A DNA stretch of 64,000 nt, from the NCBI GenBank assembly GCA_050950785.1, contig JBMNIG010000004.1:26908-90907 (forward strand), written 5' to 3'. Made by a program: the position numbers and the translations under genes. The DNA comes from JAAYOS01 sp050950785 (GTDB lineage: Bacteria > Bacillota > Clostridia > Oscillospirales > JAAYOS01). The notes beneath the pieces are model-generated. The model saw only the letters and a list, made by a program, of their open reading frames with translations, did no database searches and had not been told where the DNA came from. Below are positions 17,198 to 25,702 of this stretch, piece after piece (position 1 is the stretch's first letter; every line of letters begins with the position of its first letter).

Positions 17198-19324
17198 ATG
17201 GATAATAGGGACTCTTATAACTTGATATATCAAGCGCTGACAAAAACTTTTATTGAAGGGCGGCCAAAGCCTGAGAGGTGTAAGTTTCCCAGATATAGAA
17301 ATACCGTTGATGAGCTTATCAACCTGCTCAAAAAGCTTACCAAAGCTAATGCCGGCATGGGTGATAAGCATACAAAAGATATCAATAAGATACGCAATCG
17401 CATCAACACATTTGTAAAGCAAAGTGCCTTTGCAGCACATAGGGATAGAGATTTTTACCGAGAGTACAAGCGTGGTATGAATATAGTTCCGGATCTGATC
17501 GAGATTCTTGCTGGCTGGGAACATACCCGTTATGAACAGTTCCGTAAGAGCGATCCTAAAGCCCCAACTGTGGACGAATTGCTCTCAATACCCGTCTGCT
17601 TAAAAGCCATCCGAAGCATGAGCCTTGTAAAAATAGCTCAAATAATTTATGTAGAAGAAAGTATCAAAAGCAATATCGCACTGTTGATCCCCAAGCATCC
17701 TAAGGATGAGTACCCAATGGCTCGACAGATGAACAGGCGCTTTGTCATTCACTATGGTTTTACAAACACAGGGAAGACATATCATGCTTTGCTTCGCCTT
17801 AAGGCAGCTGAAACTGGTGTATATCTCTCGCCTTTACGTCTATTAGCACTTGAAATCCAGGAGAACTTAAATTCATCCGGAGTTCCCTGTAGCCTTATGA
17901 CAGGAGAAGAGGAAGATATTGTACCCGACGCAAATCACATGTCCTCAACTGTTGAAAAACTAAACCTGCAAGAAAAGTACGATGTGTGTGTGATAGATGA
18001 ATGTCAGATGATAGGGGACAGTCAAAGGGGGTTTGCCTGGACTCGAGCCATCCTTGGAGTGCAAGCAAAGGAGATACATCTCTGTACAGCACCTGAAGCA
18101 TTAGATTTGTTAAAGCGTGTAATAGAAGAGTGCGGTGACACTTATGAGCTGGTTGAACATACCAGGGATACCGAACTTGTTTATGTTCATAAAAAGTATG
18201 ACATTGAAGAGGACGTGGAACAGGGAGATGCCCTTGTCGTCTTTTCTAAAAAGAGTGTTCTTAACATTGCAAGCGAGCTATTCAATAGAGATATCCAGGC
18301 AAGTGTGATTTATGGAGCGCTTCCGTACAACACTCGAAAAAAACAGCTTGAGCGCTTCATAAGCGGTGAAACAAAGGTTGTTGTTGCTACCGATGCTATC
18401 GGAATGGGGCTAAATCTGCCTATACGTCGTGTAGTATTTATGAATGACGAGAAGTACGACGGAACCGAAATAAGAAGGCTTCGCCCCCATGAGGTCAAAC
18501 AGATTGCAGGACGTGCCGGAAGGCGAGGGATATATAATATTGGATATGTATTGGCCGGCGAAAAGTGCGAGGGTATAGAGGATCTGTTACTTGAGCCAAA
18601 CACAAAATTACAGAAGGCATTTTTAGGCTTTTCAGAAATCCTGCTCAATATCGATGCAGACATCATGGATGTGCTGAAAATCTGGGCCAATATGCCCACA
18701 AGCCCGCTATTCACAAAAACGGATATTACTCGTACACTCTATCTGATAAATGAGCTGCGGATCAGGGGCCTAAACTTTTCAAAGCAGGAGCTTCTTAAGC
18801 TTACGAATATTCCATTTTCTGAGGATAATCCAACAGTGTTCATGCTGTGGCTGACCTATTGCGACCGTTACAGTAAGAAGCGTGAAATACCTATGCCTGT
18901 TCCGGAGAGCAACGATTTATACGGCTTAGAAGATTACTACAAATGTCTTGATCTAAAGTACTCGTTTAGCAAGACGATGGGAACGCCGTTTTCCATGGAA
19001 CTCATCAGGGAGAAAAAGCTCGAAACAGCAAACAAAATAAACGAGATCCTAATATCCGAAATTTCAACCCATGGTAAATCCTGCAGAATATGTGCAACCA
19101 AACTAAACTGGGATTATCCTTTTGGAATATGTGAGGATTGCTTTCAAAAGGGCTTTTCGAGGAGCACAAGATACCTGAATATTTCAAATGATACTCATTT
19201 TCAAAGCTCACACAGATTATCTGATGATCACGCAGGTCCACATATTCCTTATGGATCCGAAAGGGATCTGGTCACGCAGAGTGGCCAAAAACCTAATTAC
19301 AAAAATAATCAAATAAAACGTTGA
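17198..19324 (+). CDS. Suv3-like DExH superfamily 2 RNA helicase with C-terminal zinc ribbon
   Basis: The protein (708 residues) is a helicase with motif I GFTNTGKT (K193), YLSPLRLLALEI (Ia), a DECQ box as motif II, and in the second RecA-like domain VVVATDAIGMGLNLP and QIAGRAGRRG (motifs V and VI). This set, especially GFTNTGKT and SPLRLLALE, is that of the mitochondrial Suv3 RNA helicase, the degradosome motor. The first 150 residues are a helical extension of unknown role. Near the end, C629-x2-C632 and C645-x2-C648 form a zinc ribbon, followed by a polar tail. AAGGAG precedes the ATG. It stands alone. I infer a role in RNA turnover; partners are not shown. Confidence 0.85.
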   Translation: MDNRDSYNLIYQALTKTFIEGRPKPERCKFPRYRNTVDELINLLKKLTKANAGMGDKHTKDINKIRNRINTFVKQSAFAAHRDRDFYREYKRGMNIVPDLIEILAGWEHTRYEQFRKSDPKAPTVDELLSIPVCLKAIRSMSLVKIAQIIYVEESIKSNIALLIPKHPKDEYPMARQMNRRFVIHYGFTNTGKTYHALLRLKAAETGVYLSPLRLLALEIQENLNSSGVPCSLMTGEEEDIVPDANHMSSTVEKLNLQEKYDVCVIDECQMIGDSQRGFAWTRAILGVQAKEIHLCTAPEALDLLKRVIEECGDTYELVEHTRDTELVYVHKKYDIEEDVEQGDALVVFSKKSVLNIASELFNRDIQASVIYGALPYNTRKKQLERFISGETKVVVATDAIGMGLNLPIRRVVFMNDEKYDGTEIRRLRPHEVKQIAGRAGRRGIYNIGYVLAGEKCEGIEDLLLEPNTKLQKAFLGFSEILLNIDADIMDVLKIWANMPTSPLFTKTDITRTLYLINELRIRGLNFSKQELLKLTNIPFSEDNPTVFMLWLTYCDRYSKKREIPMPVPESNDLYGLEDYYKCLDLKYSFSKTMGTPFSMELIREKKLETANKINEILISEISTHGKSCRICATKLNWDYPFGICEDCFQKGFSRSTRYLNISNDTHFQSSHRLSDDHAGPHIPYGSERDLVTQSGQKPNYKNNQIKR

Positions 19325-19356
19325 TTGGATTGCTTAAAATATTATAAGTATTTTGC

Positions 19357-19385
19357 TTGTTTTAGCGAATAGTAGATGCTATACT
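19357..19385 (+). promoter_or_regulatory. Candidate promoter for the oxoamine synthase-SDR operon
   Basis: TTGTTT (19357-19362), 17-bp spacer, TATACT (19380-19385), leaving a leader of about 140 bp. Confidence 0.5.
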
Positions 19386-19529
19386 AAATATTGACTGTAT
19401 ACTGATTCGGTGTGTCCAAGATAACTGACAGCTATAATAGTCTGTCATTGGAAAAGTTGCATACCCGGCTTTACAACAAGGAGAGGTTGTCAAAGTCGAG
19501 GGCAAAATGTCATGAAAAGGTGAGAATAA

Positions 19530-20774
19530 ATGGATTTGTTTAAGAAATGTGAAGAGTTTACGTCTGCCAATGAGGCAAGAGAGCTGGGCATCTACCCATA
19601 TTTTCATGCTCTTGAGTCACGTCAAGACATAGAAGTGATGATGGAGGGTAAAAGGCGCATCATGCTCGGCTCAAACAACTATTTGGGTTTGACCGTACAC
19701 CCTGAGGTAACTGAGGCCGCTATCAAGGCCGTTGAGCAATATGGATCTGGATGTTCGGGGTCAAGGTTTCTCAACGGTACTCTTATGCTCCATCTGGAAC
19801 TTGAGCAAGAACTGGCAGAATTTCTCGGGAAAGAGTCGGTAATGACTTTTTCAACCGGCTATCAGAGCAATTTGGGTATTATCAGTGCAATCGCCTCACG
19901 GCACGACTACATTCTCTGTGACCGTGAAAATCACGCAAGTATTTATGATGGCTGTAGGCTAAGCTACGCAAAAATGCTTCGTTACAGACATAACGACATG
20001 GAGGACCTTGAGAGGCTACTTAAAACTGTACCGGATAACGCAGGTAAGCTGATAGTGACCGACGGTGTATTTAGTATGGGTGGAGATATCTGCAACCTAC
20101 CTGAAATTGTCAGACTTGCAAAGAAGTATGGTGCCAGAGTAATGGTTGATGATGCTCATGGACTGGGGGTACTTGGCAATGGCGGACGAGGTACGGCGGA
20201 TTACTTCGGGTTGACCGATGAGGTAGACATTATAATGGGCACTTTCAGCAAATCATTGGCAAGCCTGGGTGGATACATGGCAGCCGATAGCTATGTTGTC
20301 GACTTTGTAAGGCATACATCACGTCCATTCATCTTCTGCGCATCGATTCCGCCTTCAAATTGTGCTTCTGCATTGGCGGCTTTGCGCGTACTGAAAAGGG
20401 AGCCTGAGCTTCCAAAGCGTCTTATAGAGTTATCCAATTATGTACGAAATGGATTGAAAGCCCGTGGTATAAGTATTCGGGAATCCAACTACGGAATTAC
20501 ACCGATCATTCCGCTTTACACATATACACCGATCGCAACACTAACAAAATCCAAAATGCTATTTGAAGCAGGTGTGTATGTCAACCCGGTTTTGCCTCCT
20601 GCTACACCGCCTAACGAATGCTTGTTGAGGACAAGTTATATGGCTTCACATACAGAATCTCTTCTTGATGAAGCTATGGATATAATCAAAGAAACTTTTG
20701 AAAAGCACGACAAAATGACCTCCGCCGATGAATATCCTTCATCAGAGGATGAAAACGTCGTTCAGTCTGAATAA
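19530..20774 (+). CDS. Alpha-oxoamine synthase, serine palmitoyltransferase-like
   Basis: A PLP enzyme of 414 residues in the family of BioF, KBL, ALAS and SPT, which condense an amino acid with an acyl-CoA and release CO2. Visible active-site residues are H135 (ENHAS, stacks on PLP), D208 and H210 (VDDAHGLGVLG) and the Schiff-base lysine K241 (GTFSKSLASLGGY). The N-terminal block (YPYFHALESRQDIEVMMEG), SGSRFLNGT and the length look closer to Bacteroides-type serine palmitoyltransferase than to BioF or KBL as I recall them. The last 20 residues are an acidic tail. An SDR reductase gene follows 16 bp later, the partner expected for reducing a 3-keto product. No biotin or threonine-degradation genes are near. 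Substrates are unproven. Confidence 0.75.
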   Translation: MDLFKKCEEFTSANEARELGIYPYFHALESRQDIEVMMEGKRRIMLGSNNYLGLTVHPEVTEAAIKAVEQYGSGCSGSRFLNGTLMLHLELEQELAEFLGKESVMTFSTGYQSNLGIISAIASRHDYILCDRENHASIYDGCRLSYAKMLRYRHNDMEDLERLLKTVPDNAGKLIVTDGVFSMGGDICNLPEIVRLAKKYGARVMVDDAHGLGVLGNGGRGTADYFGLTDEVDIIMGTFSKSLASLGGYMAADSYVVDFVRHTSRPFIFCASIPPSNCASALAALRVLKREPELPKRLIELSNYVRNGLKARGISIRESNYGITPIIPLYTYTPIATLTKSKMLFEAGVYVNPVLPPATPPNECLLRTSYMASHTESLLDEAMDIIKETFEKHDKMTSADEYPSSEDENVVQSE

Positions 20775-20790
20775 ACAGAGGAAAATCGCA

Positions 20791-21594
20791 ATGAAAAGAA
20801 CAGCTGTGATTACCGGAGGATCCAGCGGCATAGGCAAAGAGTTGGTGGATCTGTTTGCAGCAAACGGTTACGCGGTTTACAACTTGAGTCGCAGGCCCGG
20901 AGACCATCAAGAACTTGGTGGTGTAATACATATTCCGACCGATATTACTGATATTGATCAAGTAAAGCATGCATTTGCGCAGATAGGGGAAGAGGTAGGA
21001 CGAGTCGATATATTGATCAACAATGCAGGGTTCGGAATTTCGGGAGCTGTTGAGTTCACTGAATCCGAAGATGCAAAGCGACTATTCGATGTCAACTTTT
21101 TCGGTTCTTTCAACTGCATAAAGGAAGCGGTTAAGCTGATGCGTAAGAACAAGGGTGGACGGATAATCAATGTCAGTTCAGCGGCGGCTGTGTTCCCCAT
21201 ACCTTTTCAGGCCTTCTACTCTGCCTCCAAAGCTGCGATAAACTCACTTTCTCTCGCAGTTGCAAACGAGCTTAAGGACTTTGGCATATCGGTCTGTGCC
21301 GTTATGCCTGGTGATGTCAGGACGGGATTTACCAGTGCCAGGAACAAGAGCACTTGCGGCGATGACATATATGGCGGACGGATCGAGTTAGCTGTTTCGA
21401 TAATGGAGAATGATGAGAGAAACGGACTTTTGCCTGAACTGATCGCCTCAGATATACTGAGAATAGCTCAAAAAAAGCACATAAAGCCACTTTATACACT
21501 TGGGGGAAAGTACAAGCTGTTTGCTGTTCTTCAAAAATTACTGCCTTGCGGGTTTGTAAACAATGTAATACGACTTCTATATTCAAAACAGTAA
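20791..21594 (+). CDS. Short-chain dehydrogenase/reductase
   Basis: A 267-residue classical SDR that should reduce or oxidise a keto/alcohol group with NAD(P). The cofactor loop TGGSSGIG, the NNAG motif, the catalytic Ser (NVSSAAAVFP) and YSASK (Tyr and Lys) are all present. AGAGG precedes the ATG at 20791; further upstream ATGs lie in the previous gene. It is 16 bp behind the serine-palmitoyltransferase-like gene and so is a candidate 3-ketosphinganine-type reductase. The C-terminus (KYKLFAVLQKLLPCGFVNNVIRLL) is hydrophobic and may touch the membrane. Confidence 0.85.
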   Translation: MKRTAVITGGSSGIGKELVDLFAANGYAVYNLSRRPGDHQELGGVIHIPTDITDIDQVKHAFAQIGEEVGRVDILINNAGFGISGAVEFTESEDAKRLFDVNFFGSFNCIKEAVKLMRKNKGGRIINVSSAAAVFPIPFQAFYSASKAAINSLSLAVANELKDFGISVCAVMPGDVRTGFTSARNKSTCGDDIYGGRIELAVSIMENDERNGLLPELIASDILRIAQKKHIKPLYTLGGKYKLFAVLQKLLPCGFVNNVIRLLYSKQ

Positions 21595-21600
21595 TAGTAG

Positions 21601-21629
21601 TTGATATACACCATTATTTATGTTAAAAT
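21601..21629 (+). promoter_or_regulatory. Promoter of the ABC-F gene and its leader
   Basis: TTGATA (21601-21606), 17-bp spacer, TAAAAT (21624-21629). It starts just after the SDR stop and precedes the leader peptide. Confidence 0.6.
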
Positions 21630-21660
21630 AGTTAGCAACATATGAAAGGAAGCGGATGAA

Positions 21661-21732
21661 ATGATGATCGATATCCGACATAACAAAAACTTAGCGCTGT
21701 TGGATCAGGGGTCAGTCCGTTCCTTTTTGTGA
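21661..21732 (+). CDS. Leader peptide upstream of the ABC-F gene
   Basis: A 23-codon ORF (begins MMIDIRHNKN, ends GSVRSFL) with AAAGGAAG nine to ten bases before its ATG. It lies between a good promoter and a rho-independent terminator in front of an ABC-F gene. That arrangement is known for ribosome-protection ABC-F genes, where an antibiotic-stalled ribosome on the leader prevents termination. The peptide sequence itself matches nothing I recognise. Confidence 0.6.
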   Translation: MMIDIRHNKNLALLDQGSVRSFL

Positions 21733-21734
21733 TT

Positions 21735-21809
21735 TTATGCATAGCTATTTGTGTTGCATAACTCCTTAAAGAAGCTTATACGCCGCTGATTCAAGCGGCG
21801 TATTGTTTT
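21735..21809 (+). terminator. Attenuator: hairpin plus rho-independent terminator
   Basis: A first hairpin pairs TTATGCA (21735-21741) with TGCATAA (21755-21761), starting right after the leader stop. A second, 10-bp stem (21778-21787 with 21794-21803; ATACGCCGCT) is followed by TTGTTTT. The ABC-F ATG is about 30 bp further on, so this terminator would reduce its expression unless an alternative fold forms. Confidence 0.7.
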
Positions 21810-21840
21810 CGTCCGATATCATTAGGAGGAGTACACAGAT

Positions 21841-23391
21841 ATGCTAGATATAAAAAACCTTACAATAACAATGAATAAAGACAACAGGGAGCTTGTCAGA
21901 GATCTTTCGTTCACGCTGAACCCAGGTGACAAAGCTGCTATAATTGGTGAAGAGGGCAACGGAAAAAGCACAGTATTGAAACTGATCCATTCACCGCAGT
22001 CTGTTGAGTCATACTGCTCATGGTCCGGTGAAATCATAACAAACAAAGCCATCATTGGGTATCTTGAGCAGGATATGAACACGGCTGATAGCGGCTTGTC
22101 AGTTTATCAATATTTCTGTAAGTATATCCCTGACAGTAATTATGACTACAATTCACAGGTCAAGATCTTTTCCGACCTTGGACTTGAACCCCTTCTATTT
22201 TATGAGGATAGGATGATCAATACCCTGTCAGGTGGTGAAAAGGTCAAAGTACAGTTGGCGAAAATATTGATGTGCTCACCAGATGTGCTTTTGCTTGACG
22301 AACCGACTAATGATTTAGATATAGACACTGTTATATGGCTTGAATCCTTTATCAAAGAATGTAAATTACCAATATTGTACGTTTCTCACGATGAAACTCT
22401 TTTGGAAAACACCGCAAACAAAATCATTCACTTAGAGCAGTTACGAAAAAAATCCATGCCTCGCTGCACAGTACAAAAAACCGACTATCGCAATTATGTT
22501 GAGGCTAGAATGGGAAAGTTTCAGCGCCAGGAGCAGGTTGCCCGAAATGAGAGGGCAGAGTTCAAGGAAAAGATGGATCGCTGGAGACAGATATACAGCA
22601 AGGTGGAACACCGTCAAAACACCATTTCACGCGGGGATCCCAGCGGAGGTCGATTACTTAAGAAAAAAATGCATTCTCTCAAGTCGATGGAAGCACGCTA
22701 TGAAAAGGAAAAGGAATCCTTTACGGATTTTCCTGAGGCAGAGGAAGCCATTTTGGTTTCTTTCGGTGATGATATAAGCCTGCCTGCTTCAAAACGAGTA
22801 CTTGATTTTCAAATCGATAGTTTAACAGTTGGGGATGCTAACAGAGTACTTGCCCGCAATATAAACTTATCTGTCACAGGTCCTGAACGCGTCGGCATTA
22901 TTGGAGCAAATGGATGCGGCAAAACGACTTTGCTTCGAATTATCGCTCAAGAGCTTTTGCAGAGAACAGACATCAATGCAGCCTATATGCCTCAGAACTA
23001 TAGTGAACTTCTCGATCCTGATCAAACACCCGTTTCCCTACTTGCAAAAGACGGAAGTAAAGATGAAATCACTGTTGCAAGAACATTTCTGGGAAGTATG
23101 AAATATACTCATGAAGAGATGACCGGAAAGATTTCTGCGTTGTCGGGAGGTCAGAAGGCTAAACTTTTGTTCCTCAGCATGATTTTAAGAGGATGCAATG
23201 TATTGATACTTGATGAACCTACCCGTAACTTTAGTCCGCTCTCAAATCCGGTGATAAGGAAGGTTCTAATAGGATACAAAGGAGCTATAATAAGTATATC
23301 TCACGATCGGAAATATCTTTCCGAGGTCTGCGACAAGGTATATCGCCTTACACCCGAAGGTCTCATTCTCCAAAATACTGATGAAACTTAA
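21841..23391 (+). CDS. ABC-F family ATPase, probable ribosome-protection (antibiotic resistance) type
   Basis: The protein (516 residues) carries two ABC domains and no membrane helix, the ABC-F layout. Domain 1 has GEEGNGKST, LSGGEKVKVQLAKI and LLLDEPTNDLD; domain 2 has GANGCGKTT, LSGGQKAKLLFLSM and LILDEPTRNFSPLSNP. The roughly 80-residue charged linker between them is the arm that reaches into the ribosomal E site. EPTRNFSPLSNP, in place of EPTNHLD, is a form I associate with VmlR/Lsa/Vga-like resistance factors. AGGAGGAG precedes the ATG. The leader peptide and attenuator upstream support an antibiotic-inducible protection role (lincosamide, streptogramin A or pleuromutilin), but drug range cannot be read from sequence. 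Confidence 0.85.
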   Translation: MLDIKNLTITMNKDNRELVRDLSFTLNPGDKAAIIGEEGNGKSTVLKLIHSPQSVESYCSWSGEIITNKAIIGYLEQDMNTADSGLSVYQYFCKYIPDSNYDYNSQVKIFSDLGLEPLLFYEDRMINTLSGGEKVKVQLAKILMCSPDVLLLDEPTNDLDIDTVIWLESFIKECKLPILYVSHDETLLENTANKIIHLEQLRKKSMPRCTVQKTDYRNYVEARMGKFQRQEQVARNERAEFKEKMDRWRQIYSKVEHRQNTISRGDPSGGRLLKKKMHSLKSMEARYEKEKESFTDFPEAEEAILVSFGDDISLPASKRVLDFQIDSLTVGDANRVLARNINLSVTGPERVGIIGANGCGKTTLLRIIAQELLQRTDINAAYMPQNYSELLDPDQTPVSLLAKDGSKDEITVARTFLGSMKYTHEEMTGKISALSGGQKAKLLFLSMILRGCNVLILDEPTRNFSPLSNPVIRKVLIGYKGAIISISHDRKYLSEVCDKVYRLTPEGLILQNTDET

Positions 23392-23432
23392 GATTCAAAA
23401 AAATAAACAATCAAGCATCCTTTAATGTAAAT

Positions 23433-23450
23433 GCCTGACAGCAGGCTTTT
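23433..23450 (+). terminator. Weak terminator-like hairpin
   Basis: GCCTG (23433-23437) pairs with CAGGC (23442-23446), followed by TTTT, 40 bp after the ABC-F stop. The stem is only 5 bp. Confidence 0.35.
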
Positions 23451-23538
23451 CAGTACTAAACTTTGCCTATAGCAATATCATCGTCCTGGCAATCACTGTC
23501 CTTCTGGCCATAAAACTTTTTAGCTACGCTGTAAAGTA

Positions 23539-23567
23539 TTGACGTCAGCGGTTTTGGGTGATAACAT
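23539..23567 (+). promoter_or_regulatory. Candidate argS promoter
   Basis: TTGACG (23539-23544), 17-bp spacer, TAACAT (23562-23567). The position makes the TTG at 23571 unlikely as the argS start. Confidence 0.45.
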
Positions 23568-23585
23568 AACTTGTCAGGCAGACCA

Positions 23586-25337
23586 ATGACTGGAGTGATA
23601 ATTATTTTATTAAAACAAATCAGAAAAGATCTGGGAAAATGCTTTGAGCGCCTTGGTTATCCGATGGAGGATTTGTCGGTTACTTTTTCCGACAGACCTG
23701 ACCTTTGCCACTACCAGTGCAATTCTGCGTTCAAACTTGCAAAGAGTCTACGGAAGAAACCTCTAGATATAGTTCAAGGGCTTGCGGCGGAATTTAACAA
23801 TACTGTTTCGTATGCAACTGCAGAAGCTGTAGCCCCCGGTTTTCTCAACTTTAATGTAAATGATAAGGGCTTTACACAGTTGCTTAAGAACCTACATGAG
23901 GATAAGCTTTGTGGCGTTGATAAACTAGATTCACCACCAAGGGTAGTTATAGACTATGGCGGACCCAATATTGCAAAGCCACTTCACGTGGGTCATCTGC
24001 GAAGCGCAGTTATTGGCGAAGCAATGAAGCGGTTGGCCCGTTTCCTTGGTTGTGAAGTAACTGGTGATATCCACTTGGGTGACTGGGGTTTGCAGATGGG
24101 GCTTGTTATTGCCGGACTTCTCGATAAGTATGATCTATCCGGATATTTCGAGGACAATAAACCTCAAAATCCTCCCTTTACAGTTGACGACCTCAACAGT
24201 ATTTATCCGGAGGCCAGTGCTCGTTCCAAAACAGACGAAGAATTTTACAGTCTTGCCCAAGAGATCACATATAAGCTTCAGCAACAGGAAAAAGGATATT
24301 ATGACATTTGGGAAGATATCTGCGCTGTTTCGATCGAAGATATCAAAGGCGATTATGAGAAGTTGAATGTGCAGTTCGACCTTTGGTACGGAGAAAGCAC
24401 ATGCAGAGATTTTATTGACCCAATGATAGACGATTTGACTGAACGCGGCCTGACTTATGAGAGTGACGGGGCCCTTGTCATGGATGTGGATAAGCCTGAT
24501 GATAGCAAGCCTGTGCCGCCTGTAATGCTTCGCAAAAGCAGTGGTGCCCATCTATATCACAGCACCGATCTAGGAACGATTTTACAGCGCATGAAGCAGC
24601 AGGACCCTGATGAAATATGGTATTTTACCGACGCAAGGCAAGCTCTGCACTTCGAACAGGTATTCAGAGCAGCTCGCAAGGCCGGAATCGTAAAGCCGGA
24701 TACAAAGCTTGCACATTATCCCTTTGGTACTGTTAACGGTAAAGACGGCAAGCCTTTCAAGACCAGAGAAGGTGGCACCATGCAACTTAAGGATCTCATT
24801 TCCCTTGTCACGGATGCTGCCGAAAAGCTGTTGTCGGACGGTGCAAAAAAGGAAGATACGGATACGGCCAGAAAAGTCGGAGTAGCAGCTCTCAAATACG
24901 GCGATCTGATGTGCAACAGAATTCGCAACTACATTTTTGATATTGATAAATTTTTGCAGTTTGATGGAAAAACCGGCTCATATTTGCTATATACACTGGT
25001 TAGGATCCGATCAATATTTGCAAAGCTTGGCGATGAAGCTGCTATAGATATTGACGATATTGATGTTCGATCAGAGCTTGAGAGCAACATCCTCCTAAAG
25101 ATGGAAATGCTGGCAAATTCCTATTATCAGGCATATGAGGAGAAGCTTCCAAACTATATATGCGATGCACTGTATGAACTAGCAAATTCATTCAATGTTT
25201 TCTACGGCTCCTGCAGGATACTTGGTGAAACTGATCCCCATAAAAGGAGTACATGGATCGCATTATGTAAAATCACAGGCAGGATGCTCGAACAAACCCT
25301 TGATATTTTAGGTATCGAAACAGTAAACGCTATGTAA
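23586..25337 (+). CDS. argS: Arginine--tRNA ligase
   Basis: A class I synthetase of about 583 residues. The N-terminal additional domain precedes the HIGH-type motif HVGHLRS (in PNIAKPLHVGHLRSAVIG), and the ArgS variant of KMSKS is seen as GKPFKTREGG. The C-terminal DALR anticodon-binding domain (NYICDALYELANSFNVFY, ending in the ETVNAM tail) is complete. The start is uncertain: the ATG at 23586 is preferred to the TTG at 23571 because of the promoter position, but its ribosome site is weak. It is monocistronic and ends before a strong terminator. No T-box is visible. Confidence 0.95.
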   Translation: MTGVIIILLKQIRKDLGKCFERLGYPMEDLSVTFSDRPDLCHYQCNSAFKLAKSLRKKPLDIVQGLAAEFNNTVSYATAEAVAPGFLNFNVNDKGFTQLLKNLHEDKLCGVDKLDSPPRVVIDYGGPNIAKPLHVGHLRSAVIGEAMKRLARFLGCEVTGDIHLGDWGLQMGLVIAGLLDKYDLSGYFEDNKPQNPPFTVDDLNSIYPEASARSKTDEEFYSLAQEITYKLQQQEKGYYDIWEDICAVSIEDIKGDYEKLNVQFDLWYGESTCRDFIDPMIDDLTERGLTYESDGALVMDVDKPDDSKPVPPVMLRKSSGAHLYHSTDLGTILQRMKQQDPDEIWYFTDARQALHFEQVFRAARKAGIVKPDTKLAHYPFGTVNGKDGKPFKTREGGTMQLKDLISLVTDAAEKLLSDGAKKEDTDTARKVGVAALKYGDLMCNRIRNYIFDIDKFLQFDGKTGSYLLYTLVRIRSIFAKLGDEAAIDIDDIDVRSELESNILLKMEMLANSYYQAYEEKLPNYICDALYELANSFNVFYGSCRILGETDPHKRSTWIALCKITGRMLEQTLDILGIETVNAM

Positions 25338-25399
25338 AGTATATAAGCCGCTTTGTCATTATAATTCAGCAAAACTCGACACATGGTATATGATACAAT

Positions 25400-25435
25400 C
25401 CCGTCGTGCGGACATGCTCCGCAGACGGGTTTTTT
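25400..25435 (+). terminator. Rho-independent terminator after argS
   Basis: A 12-bp GC-rich stem with a single bulged G (CCCGTC.. paired with ..ACGGG), a 5-base loop, then six T residues. Confidence 0.85.
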
Positions 25436-25533
25436 CGGTAGTGTAAAGTGATATATGAAAAAGGTGGTTAAAGCAAGAGGTTGAAAAAGAACCCCTAATA
25501 ACTCAAAAATGAGTTGATATAAAGCTCCCGCCA

Positions 25534-25657
25534 CCCTTGACAAACCCCCAAAAATAATGCTTAGACATCACAACCGACGGCGAAGAACTCAAGAACAGCT
25601 AGAGTTCACCGTCGTTGGATGAGGCATTGTGACATTATTTTTGAGTGTTATCAAGGG
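25534..25657. repeat. 124-bp imperfect inverted repeat (MITE-like or structured RNA)
   Basis: The outer arms (CCCTTGACAAAC... at 25534 and the complement of ...GTTATCAAGGG ending at 25657) match over about 25 bp with a few differences and share CAAAAATAATG. Inner arms around CGACGG and AACTC pair again. The whole could fold into one long hairpin. It lies just downstream of the transposase gene and could belong to its element or be a separate miniature element. Confidence 0.45.
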
Positions 25658-25702
25658 CAAGTCCCTACGGGATGGCTTGGTCGTTTACCTCTGGCTCAGA
25701 AT

